A DNA stretch of 64,000 bases from Rana temporaria. Lineage: Eukaryota; Chordata; Amphibia; Anura; Ranidae. Below the pieces are notes generated by a model that searched no databases, was not told the origin of the DNA, and worked only from the letters and a program-made list of their open reading frames with translations. The stretch lies in contig NC_053501.1 in the NCBI RefSeq assembly GCF_905171775.1, positions 68,072,316-68,136,315 of the forward strand, in the 5' to 3' direction. A program made the translations under genes and the position numbers. The stretch's first letter is position 1, and each line of letters starts with the position of its first letter. This document shows, piece after piece, positions 34,500 through 46,824 of the stretch.

Positions 34500-35036
34500 T
34501 GCCACGTACACACGATCATTTTTCGGCATGTCGAAAAAAAGACGTTTTCCCAACTTCATCATAAAAACGATGTTGCCTACACATCATCGTTTTTAAAAAA
34601 TGATCTAGCAAAGCGCGGTGACGTACAACACGTACGACGGCACTATAAAGGTGAAGTTCCATTCGCCTTTGGGCTGCTTTAGCTGATTTCTTCTTAGTAA
34701 AAGACGATTTGTGCTTTTTTGTCTGTTACAGAGTGATGAATGTGCTTACTCCATTATGGTAGTTTTACCACAACGAGCGCTCCCGTCTCATTACTTGCTT
34801 TTGAGCACGTGCGGGTTTTTACGTCTTTTTAGCCCACACACGATCATTTTTTACAACCCGAAAAACAACATTGTTTAAAACGACGTTAAAAAATGCAGCA
34901 TGTTCGAATTTTTTTTTTTGTCGTTTTTCAGAACCTGAAAAATGATGTGAAAGTCCACACACACGATCATTTTAAATGACATTTTTGAAAAACAACGTTT
35001 TTTTTCATGCCGAAAAATGATCGTGTGTACGCGGCA
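34500..35036. mobile_element. Harbinger-like MITE, GTACACACGATC end type, copy B
   Basis: Begins tgccacgtacacacgatcat and ends atgatcgtgtgtacgcggca. TTA follows on the right, TCA precedes on the left. The body shows further mirrored blocks such as tttttcggcatg. Confidence 0.82.
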
Positions 35037-35042
35037 TTAGCC

Positions 35043-35560
35043 CTCACTTACAAAAAGATCAGCTATCTGTGCCCAGTCTGTACCCAGTGAGTCTTTCCAG
35101 TTTTATCGATCTTATCTGCCTCTCTTCTCAATTTGATTAATCCCTTAGACAAACGATGCTTCTCAAGCTTTACTGTCGGGTAGAAAGATGTCCACTATCT
35201 TGGCTCTGGCCTTTACAAATCAGATTTTAGTTTTCAGAGCCAATTTTCCCTGTGAATGTACTCCCCGATCTTTAAACTACTTTGGAATCCATTTCACTTC
35301 TTTGTGTTCCTTGCATGTAACAGATTAATGCAATCAAAATGGTCCTACATAAAGTAACAGTTCTACCTATAACTGTATTCTTGATACCTATATTACCAAA
35401 ACAAACGCAGAAATCAGGTGCAGATTGGGCATCCATTATTCAAATAATCACCTATTACTATAAAATACTCCCTGTAGGTTCTCCTAGATACACCCCCCTA
35501 TAGATAAAAAAAATGATTCTCTAATGTGGGAATTACTTTAGGTCAACCCATTTCTTTTTC
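35043..35560 (+). pseudogene. L1-like LINE ORF2 relic
   Basis: With several stops, the plus strand reads phrases typical of the region after the reverse-transcriptase core of L1-type elements, notably INAIKMVLHKVTVLPI (35324-35371). No ends or poly(A) were identified. Assignment rests on a short phrase, so it is tentative. Confidence 0.45.
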
Positions 35561-36124
35561 CATTAATGAAATGTTTCAGATTTGTGACGAAGTCCATATT
35601 TCATAGTAATCTGATTTCTCCCCATGTTCTTGAGTATGTGATAAATGCATGCACCAGAAACCTTCTGCAGCACTATTTTTTAGACTAATCAAAGACATTT
35701 TGTCTTTCACCAGTTCTGAAAAACTGCCTGAATAATCCCAACACTTCTGGGTTGATCCAATATAACCACTATGCACTAGTGATAGGATTTAAAGGACACA
35801 CACCAGCTACTGTAGTCAAGTCCTCAAACTTAGTGCTCAAAAATATTAATTATCACATATGCAGCACTAAAATGTGCCTTATTCATTAACCAATAAATAT
35901 CATACAACTTGAATATTAAAGTGTTTGTGCATTAATAACCTTACTTCCAGGTGTACCCACTTCACTCCCAAAAGTGACGTGGGTACCCCCAGAAGTAATG
36001 TCTGAATAGAAAGCCACTCGCACAGGCAGTCTGTGGAGTTGGCAAAAATCCACAGTGGACATTGCTGTATGTGATATTTACGGGGAGGTTTTAATAAAAA
36101 GATAAAAGGGTTTTACACTAGTCG
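35561..36124. other. No recognised feature
   Basis: AT-rich sequence. The rest of the LINE relic may continue for some distance. Confidence 0.35.
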
Positions 36125-36565
36125 ACTAGTGACTGGGAAAAAACCATGGGAATCAATCTCACCTTCACTGAGATCCCTTCATTGGTTGCCAGTAAAAGAC
36201 AGAATCACTTTCAAGGCACTCTGCCTAACGCATAAGTGTATTCAAGGCAACGCCCCCCAATATCTATGCGAAAAAATAAAAGTCCATAACCCCAATTGCA
36301 TTCTGCGATCCACCAATCAAAACCTCCTCCAGATACCCAAAGCCAGATACAAGTCCAAAGGAGATCGAAGATTTGCAGTCCAAAGACCCCGCCTGTGGAA
36401 TGCACTACCAACCACCATCCGACTGGAGTTGGACCACTTGGCCTTCAGGAGAAAGATTAAAACCCATCTCTTCTGAGGTCAAGGGGTTCCTTACCCAGAG
36501 GCAATTTTAGTTTGCATGTGTTGCGCTTTACAAGTCTCTCTCTCTCTCTCTCACACACAATAGAG
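36125..36565 (+). pseudogene. 5'-truncated CR1/L2-like LINE, C-terminal end of ORF2
   Basis: The frame 36129-36476 is open for 115 codons and ends in TGA. It shows the conserved C-terminal block of CR1/L2-type reverse-transcriptase proteins: LRSLHWLPVKDRITFKALCL, then APQYLCEKI, GDRRFAVQRPRLWNALP and KTHLF at the end. A 3' region of about 60 bp follows and ends in a (ct)n then (ca)n tract at 36530-36560, a simple-repeat tail like those of L2-type LINEs. The reverse-transcriptase core and endonuclease are absent, so this is a typical 5'-truncated insertion. The Met at 36129 is not a real start. The frame is intact, which suggests it is not very old. Confidence 0.82.
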
Positions 36566-38288
36566 TCCTTTCTTGTTCTTTCATTGGGACTCTCTGTGAA
36601 CTGAGATATATTGGTCAAGTAGTGGATGTGGTCCTGGCTGGAGAGTGGAAGTGGTTCTGGAAGATTCTATCCCCTTGGAAAACATAAGCGCTTAAAGCGG
36701 CTCTTCAGTAATTTTTTTCAACTTTCCATCTATTAAATCTTCTACACTAGTTTCATCTTTGCATAGTAAAACATATTTTTTTTCTGCCAGTTAATACCTT
36801 ATACAGCCCACTTCCTCTTTCTTGTCTGGTCATTACTCTAGGCTTATGACATGCTTTTGCACAGCTCTCTCTTTCACTCTCGTGGGAGTTTGCCAGGAAA
36901 AGAGGGGGATGAGCCATAAGGGGGCTAATGAGAGTTGCAGAGCAGGAGGTGTGCCCCTGTGTGTGTAAATCCAGGAAGTGAACAGACAGCAGCTTCAGCT
37001 GCCCACAGTTAAAATGGATGCAGCCAGACTTGGTGGAGGGAGATTTCTGCAGCATATGTATAATATACAATATGCAAAGTGGTTGAGGGAGGCTTCAATG
37101 GCAAGGCTGTTTCTATTACAAATTATGTGAGCAGACTGCTGTTCCTCTTTTATAGACCAACTGTATATTAGGTAGTTGTGGTGATCAAGTGAGTTCTCTG
37201 GTGTGATAGTAGAGGATCACTGATGATAAACACAGGAGTCAATAAAAGAATGGAATATTTCTGGAGGATATCTGCACAGCACAGAGCACTTTTAAAATAG
37301 CACGTTATTAATGCACAGACACTTTAATAGGTAATGTGGTATGATTTTTTTTTATTGGTTAATGGATAAGGCTCTTTTTAGCGCTGAATATGTGACAATC
37401 AATACTTCTGGGGTGATATTGCGTATATATCCAGTCCCTGACTGTCGTATCTTTTATAGCTTGCATTTTTCAGCCAACCCTGAAAGGGATTTCTATTCCT
37501 GAATAATTATAAAAAAGTAAAAAGCAACATGGCTTAGTGCCATCAATGTTCTAAAATGTATTAAGTATGGAATCGCTGTTCTAGTACTTTGCATCAGTGT
37601 GCATACTTTGGCTGCCCTCCAAATGACTACTTTCTTGTCAATAGTCTGTTTTAATCCACTGTTTTGTACACTTAATTATACAGAGGGATCCCCATGTGGT
37701 GCTTTTGCATTATCAGGTTGATACGTTAAATACACCTACCAGATTACTCTTTCTCCTCCTGGTAGCTAAATACATTGCCAATCCCTGGAGGCCAAAGTCT
37801 TGTCTGTGTTTGTTTTTTATTTTTTTTTATTTTTTTTAGCATATATCTAAAGCCAAAACATGTTTTTTTTTTTTTTGTTGTTTGTTTTTTGCTTTTGGAT
37901 TGACCCTCTTTGATATTTTTTTGGTCTATTCTTGTAACAGTGAAAACTAAATAGAAAATGTGTTCTAATTTTTACTACCAGTAACCATGGTTATACGGAC
38001 ATATAGAGAACATGAAGCTCCTCCAGCAGGGGCGCAGACATCTATAAAAACGGACATTCTTAATCTTTCATTACGTTATACAAAAGGGGAAAATTTAGCT
38101 ATGGATACATTTTGGGTCTATTTATAAATGTTTTTACACAAAATTGATCTTAGAATCAAAAATTTTTTGATTTGATTCAGTTGCATAAATCCTGGGTGAA
38201 AGTTGTGTGAATCCTGCATTGTGCCACTTACCCAAACTGCATGTACTGGTAAACATTAGCTACCAGGAGTTTTGTGGATTGTGGTGAC
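36566..38288. other. No recognised feature apart from T-rich tracts
   Basis: ttaaagcggctcttcag near 36693 resembles a TTAA-element start without a partner. T-rich tracts lie at 37815-37880. No exon was found. Confidence 0.4.
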
Positions 38289-39004
38289 TAGGGTTGTCCC
38301 GATACCGAGCATTTGTGCAATTACTTGTACTCGCACAAATGCTCCCGATGCCTGATCCGATACCCGTAAGTCGGCGGACAGAGATAGGGCGGAGCCAGTG
38401 GGGTAGCGTGGACGGCGCTGGGTGCATAAATTTAGGGGGACGCCAGGCAGTGTGTGTCACTACCGGATCCATCCCCCTAATGTTCCTGTGTCCCTGCGCC
38501 CTGTGAATGGTCATGTACGGTGGCAGGGCTATCCGTGATCACGGCGGGCTGGCCTATCCACGATCACGGCGGGACTGGTCCCGCCTCCTTCTAGCCTACC
38601 TATATGCTATTTCCCATCCTCCAGGCTCCCCCCTCCTCTGGACACACCTCCTCCAGGCTGATGGAACACACAAGCTGCAGGTGAGACTGTCAGCCAGAGA
38701 GAGAGGTTAGAGTAGTTTAGACAAGTGGTCAGTAGTGCCCCCCCTGTCAGTGCCATCCATCCGTCAGTGCCCCCCTGTCAGTGCCATCCATCCGTCAGTG
38801 CCATCCATCCATCAGTGCCCCCTGTCAGTGCCATCCACCCGACAGTGCCCCCTGTCAGTGCCATCCATCCGTCAGTGCCCCCCTGTCAGTGCCATCCATC
38901 CGTCAGTGCCCCCTGTCATGCCCATTATTAAAATTGTCACATGACATTAAAAAAAGTATCGGTATCGGCGAGTACTTGAAAAAAGTGGTATCGGGACAAC
39001 CCTA
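38289..39004. mobile_element. hAT-like non-autonomous element
   Basis: 716 bp with ends tagggttgtcccgatacc / ggtatcgggacaacccta, flanked by gtggtgac (38281-38288) and gcggtgac (39005-39012), an 8-bp duplication with one mismatch. It holds a cagtgcc minisatellite but no transposase. Confidence 0.92.
38735..38935. repeat. Minisatellite with gtcagtgccatccatcc units
   Basis: Repeats of gtcagtgcc followed by atccatcc or cccct, period about 14-32 bp, inside the hAT-like element. Confidence 0.9.
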
Positions 39005-39012
39005 GCGGTGAC

Positions 39013-39900
39013 CATACCTCACTTTGTGAGTGGGCTGTGCGGGTTAAGCATCAGGAGCCACCTCTTTACTAGGCCTCTGTCACCATAAAACGTTGTGGTT
39101 GCATGCTTCACTCTTTACACGGAGGGATTCACTGCAGTTATGATGGGCTTGACAGAGGTCAAGAAGAGTCCCTTTTCTTACTCCCAGGCAATATCCTCTA
39201 AAGCTAGACCCAAGTCTGGCACCCAGTCAGTCTACAAGTCCTGGACTTTCAACTTCCACCAAGCCTTAGATAAATCCTCTTTAGCAATAAGGTGTACCTC
39301 CACGTACCAAAGTGAGGGGACGTTTTTTAGCCTTTGCAAACACCTGGACATCCTGCATCTTAGATGCCTGATTGTGGGAGGTGATTTTCATGGGCTTCAA
39401 ACTTGAATTTGTCTCCAAGGCCCCTCCTTGGTTCCTTTTTCCAGCCTGTCTGTGTCGCCACTCAGAATAATAGATCTTCTTATTGCTCTGGCAATTCTTT
39501 TGAAGCAGGGAGTTAAAAGGGGGCATTTTGCTCTGACGTCTGTGAAGTCCTTCCTTCAAGTCTTCTGGAAGATCCCCTTGACAATTGCCAGCCTATCTCC
39601 TGTGCCAGCTTGTTGTTGCAGGGAAATTGAATGTCAGAGTAATATCGTCTCCTAATGAATATTCTGGAACTTTGGCTGATTTGTTTGTCCCAGCAACACT
39701 GGACCTCCCATTTGAAGGGTCATTCCATCTGGATTCAGTAAGACAATGCCACAACCATGATCTACATCAACCATTGGGAAGCAACCAGAAGTGTCAATGC
39801 AGTGCGTATAGCGAACCTTGGCCTGGGCAAATTCATGTTCCAGCCCTGTGAGCCATATGCAGTCAGATTTAAGTTCACCAAGAGACCAATGTAACTGTTA
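39013..39900 (+). pseudogene. Tyrosine-recombinase-type (DIRS-like) retrotransposon relic
   Basis: At 39742-39792 one plus frame reads DNATTMIYINHWEATRS, which resembles the RNase H segment of DIRS-like elements, followed by NAVRIANLGLGKF. The upstream part (39100-39700) has no clear domain and all frames are broken. Terminal repeats were not seen. A second DIRS-like relic lies at 61450-61780. Confidence 0.5.
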
Positions 39901-41092
39901 TTAGCACTTTACAAAACATAAGCCTGAAATAGTGAAACTTAAAGCCTCATTTCAGGACTTTGCCTCTGCAGTCATGTGACGCTGCACCCCTCAAGGGGTC
40001 TCCTGTTCTGTTTACTTCCTGCTTGGGTCCTTCATGTCAGTTCCTGCATGAGTTGAACACTTCCTGTTAGATATCCAGCAGGGGGTTCTCTCAGGATCCA
40101 GGAGAGGATGATGTCACAGTGTAACACTTGGAGACCAGCTATATTGGGCTCTATTTGCACCACTGGATTCACAGTCCGCCCCCCCCCCCCCAAGCTAGCA
40201 GTGATGAGGGACCTGGAGAAGGGTACTTGGGTAAGCATATCTGGCTTCACATGATAAGGGGAACAATGTCTAGTGGGATAGGTTAGCCAAAAATTGGGTT
40301 TTAACACAAAGCCTTGTGCATTTCCAAAAAAGGTTCAGTCAGTCCATGTTACAGATCACTACAGCCTGAGGATATCATTGCCCAGATGTCACAAGAATAT
40401 CTTGCTGGCACTACAGAAGTGTCCTAAACATTCGTTCCCCGGTTATTAGATTTGCCATTTTGAATGTATTGTCCTCATATATTTCTAGCCTCAGGTGCTA
40501 CAATAAGCAACTGGATAGTTCTAATTTCTGTGAGGATTAGAGAAAGATTTATGTTTTCATATATACAGGTTTTTTTCTTAAACGTTCTTAGATGACATTG
40601 AAGGAATAGATATATATTTTTTTTATTAGGTTTAATTTGTATAGGCTTTTCTTAGTAAAAGTTGTCCGCGGTATAATTGTTAGTATGCCATGACTAAACC
40701 CTTACAGAGCTATATCCATGCAGGGGAGTCCCTGGTAAAACAACTGACATAGTATATAAACAGTCAGTCATGTGTGACCCTCTTATATACCAAGTATGTA
40801 AAATAAAGTGTCACAGCAGCCTCGTCAGTCCTCATCCTTGAGGCACACACTGTTTCTTGCACACAGAAAAATAGTGTTCACAACTTTTGGTCCGACTTGC
40901 ATTGAGTTCTGTCAAAGAAATTGCATGCAAGTCATGCCAAAGTCAAGCTGGGGTCCAACTTTAAAGTCACAAGCAGTGTGAACCTGGGCTGAGTGAACAT
41001 TTCACAGCAGTATGAGATTAGGCGGAGAAAGGATGAGTCTTGGGCACAGAGCATGCCATGGTCAAGCTGTTTTTAAGTTACAGGCAGAGCTT
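39901..41092. other. No recognised feature apart from a C run
   Basis: A poly-C tract lies at 40180-40190. The phrases ggtccgacttgcattgag near 40890 and gtgtgaacctgggctga near 40977 look like decayed TTCACA-type MITE material. Confidence 0.4.
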
Positions 41093-41189
41093 GGGGGGGC
41101 GAGCAGGAGTGTCAGGACACTCTCTACTTTGCAGATAGAGAAAGGAGCTGTGTGTTAGTGGGTGTCCTGACACTCCTGCTCGCCCCCTC
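41093..41189. repeat. Hairpin: 27-bp arms around a 41-bp loop
   Basis: The left arm gcgagcaggagtgtcaggac is mirrored by gtcctgacactcctgctcgc. The match is perfect over the whole arm except for the edge bases. Confidence 0.9.
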
Positions 41190-41898
41190 AAGAGGCTTTC
41201 TCCACACCAGGAAGAAAGCCTCGCATTACGTTGGTGAGTTACAGACAGAAGAACAGGAAGTGAGGATTTCTCAGAAGAAATAAGGACATTTAAAAGCAAA
41301 ATTGAAGGATGAGGTAAGTGAAGGAGGACTGCACTAAGGTAAAGGAAGCTATTTAGGGGGAAAAAATCCTTTACAACCCCTTTAATGGGTTCATTACGTG
41401 AAATCTTATTACATGCTATGCTAAAATCAAGATAGCGATACAGTCAAAAAGTTCAGTCAGATTAGTCAAACGTGATCTGCTCTTTGTAAATTCATTCTTC
41501 TTTGGGTCTATCAAGTTCGCCAGTAGAAACAGTATGATCCTTTTATATTGTCTTTGTTCATGTTGCTTATTACTTGGCAGACTGAACAAAAGCAATTGTT
41601 TAAACAGATTGCTCCATCCAGGCCTCTCAACACAAGTGCTGTAACCACTTATATGTTGTGATTCCATACTATGGTTTCCTCCTGTAATTGATGAACCTAA
41701 AACTGTTTTGTATCCTTTCTCCTGTTTCTGTGCTTTAGCAACAGTGCTAATATGTTTGGCCTCTCTTTGTTTTTATTAGGTATGCTTTCTGCTTCATTGT
41801 AACTCCTGAATGCTCATATGTTTTCCTCCTTTACTACTCTACTTACCTCTGTAGTGAACCATATAGTTTTTTTCTTATGTCTGACATACAATCTAATT
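41190..41898. other. No recognised feature
   Basis: ctttacaacccctttaa at about 41370 is the right end of a TTAA-type element whose left end was not found. Confidence 0.4.
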
Positions 41899-42628
41899 CA
41901 GGGCTCAAAATTTCAAGTCCTGAGCTACTAGCCAGGCGGTTGTAAACTTCAGTCGTTTTCTTGTACCTAAATAAGGCTTACCTATAGGTACTGTAAATAT
42001 TACCTAAACGTAAATTATCTCATGAAATGACACTGTTAAATATTTTATAAATAAGTTACAAAAGTAAACATTAACAACAACTTTATCAGTGCCCATCGGT
42101 GCTGACCCATCAGTGCAGCCTCATCAGTACCCATTAATACAGCCTATCCATGCCCATTATGCTCAGCCTCATCAGTGCCCATCAATGCCACCTAATCAGT
42201 GCCTATCAGCGCAGCTCGGGGATCACAGGGAGGAGAGCTGGCCAGATCACACAGAGAGGATCTCCCGCAGTGACAGCTTGTATCTGAAGCGCCGGCCGCT
42301 TTCAAATTCCAGCCTCCTGGACCAGTCTTCTATGATGGACGTCGCACTACTTCAATTTCCTACCATTGGACCACTGTGCTGTTTATCATAGGAGGCGGGA
42401 CTTTGTTTGACAGCAGCCGACATTTCGGATCCAAGCTGTGTCACAGAAGGCGTTCCCCTCTCTGTGTGATCCGGCCAGTTCTCCTTTCCTCTCCCCTCCC
42501 CCACAGTTTTCTGGCCGATTGATGGGAGGAGAATCGGCTCCCATTCAACCTCTTCTCCCCCAATGAGGCGCCCTCCGCTTATTTCCAATCGCTAAATGCA
42601 AGCAGGCGAGTGGAAATTGTAAGGGCTG
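41899..42628. mobile_element. hAT-like non-autonomous element
   Basis: 730 bp. The left end cagggctcaaaatttc matches the right end in reverse, cagcccttacaatttcc. Flanks atctaatt (41891-41898) and atctagtt (42629-42636) form an 8-bp duplication with one mismatch. It contains a cagtgccc minisatellite at 42089-42215 and inverted blocks such as gatcacacagagagg / cctctctgtgtgatc. Confidence 0.87.
42089..42215. repeat. Degenerate minisatellite, cagtgcccatc core
   Basis: About seven diverged units (atcagtgcccatcaatgcc type) inside the hAT-like element. Confidence 0.8.
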
Positions 42629-42699
42629 ATCTAGTTGCCTCCTGGATGGTACGCTGCACTACAACATTTGTAATCCAAAACTTTTGTAATTGTATATCA

Positions 42700-43000
42700 T
42701 TTTTCATTTTTTTCTCTAATATTAAACCAAAGCCGGGTTCAAAATCAGGAAGACATGTGACAGAAGGTTTCAAATAGTTAATTTTGTTTTTTTTAATTGG
42801 TTTTATACTATTTTTGACATACATTGAGACTCTGCCTCCCCTCTTTCGTATTCTATCTTCCCTGTATAGTTTGTACTCTGGTATAGTTATTTCCAGGTTA
42901 TACATGGTACATTTTGAGACCGTGTTATTCCTGTGATTGTATTGGGAAAATCCGGTGAACATTCCAAACAAAATACTTATTTACTGGTCTAATAAATTTA
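42700..43000 (-). pseudogene. LINE relic: apurinic-type endonuclease domain fragment
   Basis: The minus frame 42579-42971 contains LEITIPEYKLYREDRIRKRG followed by GRVSMYVKNSI. This matches the well-known IPGY..RRDR..RGGGV..YVR stretch in the endonuclease domain of CR1/L2-like LINE ORF2 proteins. Nothing of the reverse transcriptase follows. It is a fragment of a decayed element in the opposite orientation to the LINE at 36125. Confidence 0.65.
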
Positions 43001-44395
43001 CTCTTTTGCAAACTCGACTCTCTAAACTGCATGGAGAGTTTATATTTAGATCTGGTTCTGCAATCTCTGACCTATGTCATTAAAATAAAGGCTGAAATAT
43101 TCAATTTTAAATACTTTTTGCATCCTGAAGCAATCTGTTGGTAGCTGACAGGGTTTAGTGATACTCCCAACACTAAAATCTCTCGTACTGATCCTTTCCT
43201 TTAATCTCTAATCTGCATGATTTCTATTTAACCCTTGTCAATAGAAGGGTCTTTCTTCCAAAAGAATAATCTTCCTGTTACTATTAAATAGAAGAAAAAA
43301 TGTAATAGTATTTGTCACAGTAGTCCTTTTAAGTGATTTACATTGAGATAACAAAACAGATATTTTAGCCCCAAGGAAATGTGTAGTTATGCACACATGG
43401 ACATTTAACAGTTATTACTAAAATTCATTGGAGACAGCAAATTCATAAGATCCTGAGCCTGTTGTGCTATCTGTTTGCTACAAATCGTTTTTTTTTCACC
43501 AGTGTATTTATCTAGATACCAACAATAGACATAAAAGGGCAAAACTAAGATTAAACAAATGGCATGCTAATGAAAAAAAAAATGGACTTACCGGCCTGCA
43601 GGTTTTCCTTGATGATTCAGAAGTTAAATGTAGAATTCTTGAAGGGCCAGCTTATAGGATTCTGCAGGTGTTGGATACCGGCATTGCCTACACTTGGGTG
43701 GACAGTTGTATAGAGGACATCTATGGATCAGTAATCATGACATGCAGCATCCTGTTGTATCCAGTGTTTGCTCGCTGACTGAGGCATACAAGTGTCTAAG
43801 CCCTAGAGACCGAGACTCAAACTATTCCATCTGCCTGTGCATTTTTTATGGCTGGACATCCTCTCCTCAATTTCCTTCTCGCTCGATTTTCAGGAGCGAT
43901 GTGTAGTGTAGCAACACAACCAGTGACTGCAATCTCACATGATGTTTTATTACACTGATTATATTTGATGTCTGTCAATTTAATAGTGGCTCAGTTAATT
44001 AGTGGAGATGGCGATGTGTTATTCCTGAGAGTAATTTCCATGTCACAGGCGTAACAATTATGTGACCGATGGTAGAGTGAGTGCTGGGAGCAGAGTTTCT
44101 ATAGAGGTCTTAAAGGACTGAATTGTGGCTTTAGCTAAAAGCCTTAGATTGTAAATGGTTACTTGAAAAGCAGTGGTTTGCTATTAAGAGTCCCTTTTAA
44201 GCGAGTCTTCACAATTGTTCCTAACATTGAGCAGTTATAGTATTCCTTTCTCTAAATAGACAAGCTTTTGTTTTCAATCCGGTCACTCCCTTATTGCATT
44301 GATCTCATGTGATTCCTATGGCTTACAGATGTTCCCCTACATACAGTTTGTATGTAGGGGAACCTATCAGGCATTATCTTTCTTCAGATTAGTGA
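43001..44395. other. No recognised feature
   Basis: Unique-looking AT-rich sequence. A 104-codon plus frame at 43464-43778 has no recognisable motif and its Met context is weak. Confidence 0.4.
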
Positions 44396-44456
44396 AGACA
44401 GAATTATTATTAATAATAATAATAATTATTATTAATAATAATAATAATAATAATAT
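44396..44456. repeat. (ATT/AAT)n microsatellite
   Basis: Runs of att and aat triplets that switch strand midway (ttattaataataataataattattattaataata). Confidence 0.95.
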
Positions 44457-44639
44457 GTAGGTACTTATATAGTGCCGTCAGAATGAAGAAAGATGTTTGC
44501 CGTAGGTTTATATGTTTGTGTACTACTTTGCATTTTTTACTTTACACATCTACTGATTGCCACATATGATAACAGATATACAATCCCAAACATTTCACGC
44601 ATTGCAATATTTTCATACTTCCTGCAATTTGATGTAAGT

Positions 44640-45320
44640 GAGCCGAACAGCCCCCCCCCCCGGTTCGGTTCGCACCAGAACCTGCGAACAGACCAAAAGT
44701 TTGTGTGAACTTTAGAACCCCATTAAAGTCTATGGGACTCGAACGTTTGAAATCTAAAGTGCTAATCTTAAAGGCTAATATGCAAGTTATTGTCCTAAAA
44801 ACTGTTTGGGGACCCGGGTCCCAGGGGACATGTATAAATGCAAAAAAAAGTTTTAAAAACTGCAGTTTTTTCGGGAGTAGTGATTTTAAATGCATTTTTA
44901 TGCTTCAGAAATGACACTTTGTGCAGGGACATTTCAAAGCACGGGAAACAAGCTCTGCTTTACAGGCATACTTTACACACCCCCTAGGTACGAAATTTAA
45001 AGGAATATTTCACTTTTATTGTTTCTCTTTAAGCATTATTAAAATCACTGCTCCCAAAAAAACTGCCTTTTTTAAAACTTTTTTTGCATTTATACATGTC
45101 CCCTGGGGCAGGACCCGGGTCCCAAACAATTTTTATGACAATAACTTGCATATAAGTCTTTAAAATTAGCACCTTAGATTTTTCATATAGACTTTTCCAG
45201 GGTGTTCTGCGGCTTTTCGAATTTGCCGCGAACACCCCAAATAGTTTGTTGTTCGGAGAACAGGCAATGTTCGAGTCGAACATGAGTTCGACTCGAACTC
45301 GAAGCTTATCCCTAGTCATC
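44640..45320. mobile_element. Hairpin-type MITE with gttcgactcgaac end
   Basis: Left blocks (ttattgtcctaaaaactgtttgg, acccgggtccca, ggggacatgtataaatgc, agtagtgattttaa) recur as reverse complements at 45030-45165. The right end carries a small palindrome, gagtcgaacatgagttcgactc. No coding potential. The minus and plus frames across it are chance. Confidence 0.8.
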
Positions 45321-45329
45321 GGTACAGAA

Positions 45330-45840
45330 CTGGTGGAAACCAGTGGGACCCAGGTACACCAATCTACTCTCTTGCAAGAAGTGGTCTTAATGGAAGAATT
45401 GCGGCCAAAAAGCCATACCTTCAACGTGGAAACCAGGCTAATCGACTCAACTTTGCACAAAAATATAGGAACTGTGGTGTGGGAAAATGGCAGTAGGTGC
45501 TCTCGACTGATGAGTCAAAATTTGAAATATTTGGCTGCAGCAAGAGGCAGTTTGTAGGCCAAAGGGCTTTAGAGTGGTACAATAATGAATGTCTGTAGGC
45601 AACATTGAAGCATGGTGACGTACCAACTTCAAAACTGTGCAACTGTACCTAGAAGAATTGATGCGGTTTTGAAGGGAAAGGGTGATCACATCAAATATTG
45701 ATTTGATTTGGATTTTTCTTCTGTTCGTTTCCTTTCCATTTTGTTGATACAAATAAACTATTAACACTTCTAATTCTGAAAGCATTCTTAATTTCCAGCA
45801 TTTTTCACACCTGCTTAAAGTTTTTCACAGTAGTATACAT
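45330..45840 (+). pseudogene. Tc1/mariner relic with partial transposase
   Basis: Plus-strand translation with stops reads GRIAAKKPYLQRGNQANRLN, FAQKYRNCGVGKWQ, then TDESKFEIFGCSKRQF, which contains the first catalytic Asp, and ATLKHGD. This is the central part of a Tc1 transposase. The sequence then jumps to 3' noncoding Tc1 sequence (attgatttgatttggattttt, ttctgaaagcattctta) ending near ttttcacacctgc at 45816. The left end is missing and abuts the hairpin MITE. The same end sequence occurs at 63201. Confidence 0.85.
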
Positions 45841-45897
45841 GTAAGTATTGGTAAACTGCAATATGATGTTTTATTTTGGGTTTAATACCACTTTTGA

Positions 45898-46377
45898 TTA
45901 AAGTGGTTGTAAAGGCACAAGTTTTTTTTAATCCTAGTGCATTCTATGTATTAAGATATAAAACCTCCTATCTGCTGCAGCCCCCCTAATACTTACCTGA
46001 GCCCCATCTAGATCCAGGGATGTTGCAGCAGTGTCTTGGCTGCCTGGGACTCCCCTCATCACTGGCTAAGACAGCAGCACAGCGCCATTGGCTCCCTGTC
46101 AAAGTCAGCCAATGAGAAGAGAAATGGGGCGGTGCCGGGCCGTGGCTCCGTGTCTGAATGGAAACACGGAGCTGTGACTCGGATTGAGTGCCCCCATAGC
46201 AAGCTGCTTGCTGTCGGGTCACTCAACAGGAGGGAGGGGCCAGGAGCACCAAAGAGGGACCCGAGAAGGGGAGGATCTGGGCTGCTCTGTGCAAAACCAT
46301 TGCACAGAACTGGTAAGTATGACATCTTTGTTATTTTTAACTAAAAACACAAACAAAAAAATTTACAATCACTTTAA
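45898..46377. mobile_element. TTAA-flanked element, family 5, copy A
   Basis: Starts ttaaagtggttgtaaaggc and ends tttacaatcactttaa. The body includes gcagcccccctaatacttacc and gggccaggagcaccaaagag, shared with copy B at 59034. It lies 450 bp upstream of a SEC23A exon. Confidence 0.88.
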
Positions 46378-46824
46378 GGTAAAGAAGTTACAGTGAAAGG
46401 ATCACATTCTATAAAGTGTTCCCTGTGAGGTAAAGCACTCATTTGTGAAGACATAATAATATTGTCAATACTTTATTTTTACAAAATGGTAATAATCAGG
46501 AAAGAGATTTGCATTTGCCAATGGGAAAGAAACCCCTTGTTTGACTATTTCTAGTTGGTTGTTCATTTTTGCAGTTTGGTCAATCTAGTAGTGAAAGTGT
46601 TATGTGTGAGATGCTCACATTGCCATTTTGGAGGCACATAATGAAGCTGCTGCAGCAGTGTGTTTTCACTCAATATACAATCATGCTGTGCCAATAAGTT
46701 CATACCTTCCTCATTAATGTATTCATGTTGAGGTCCCTGGTGTTAAGAAAATGTCAGAAGAATCAAAATGTGGCAATTTGACACAGATGGTTTAATTAAT
46801 GTTTTCTTCATCTCATTTGTTTAG
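46378..46824 (+). other. SEC23A intron, no further feature
   Basis: Unique-looking intron sequence ending in the polypyrimidine tract and acceptor (ttcttcatctcatttgtttag). Confidence 0.5.

Noticed and set aside
36129..36476. 115-codon frame as a small host gene
   Set aside because: Matches the C-terminal block of CR1/L2-like LINE ORF2 and ends in a simple-repeat tail.
38735..38935. Pro/Ser-rich coding repeat
   Set aside because: Minisatellite inside a hAT-like element with an 8-bp target duplication, with multiple open frames by repetition.
43464..43778. 104-codon plus frame as a gene
   Set aside because: No motif, no homology that I recognise, and no splice or promoter support.
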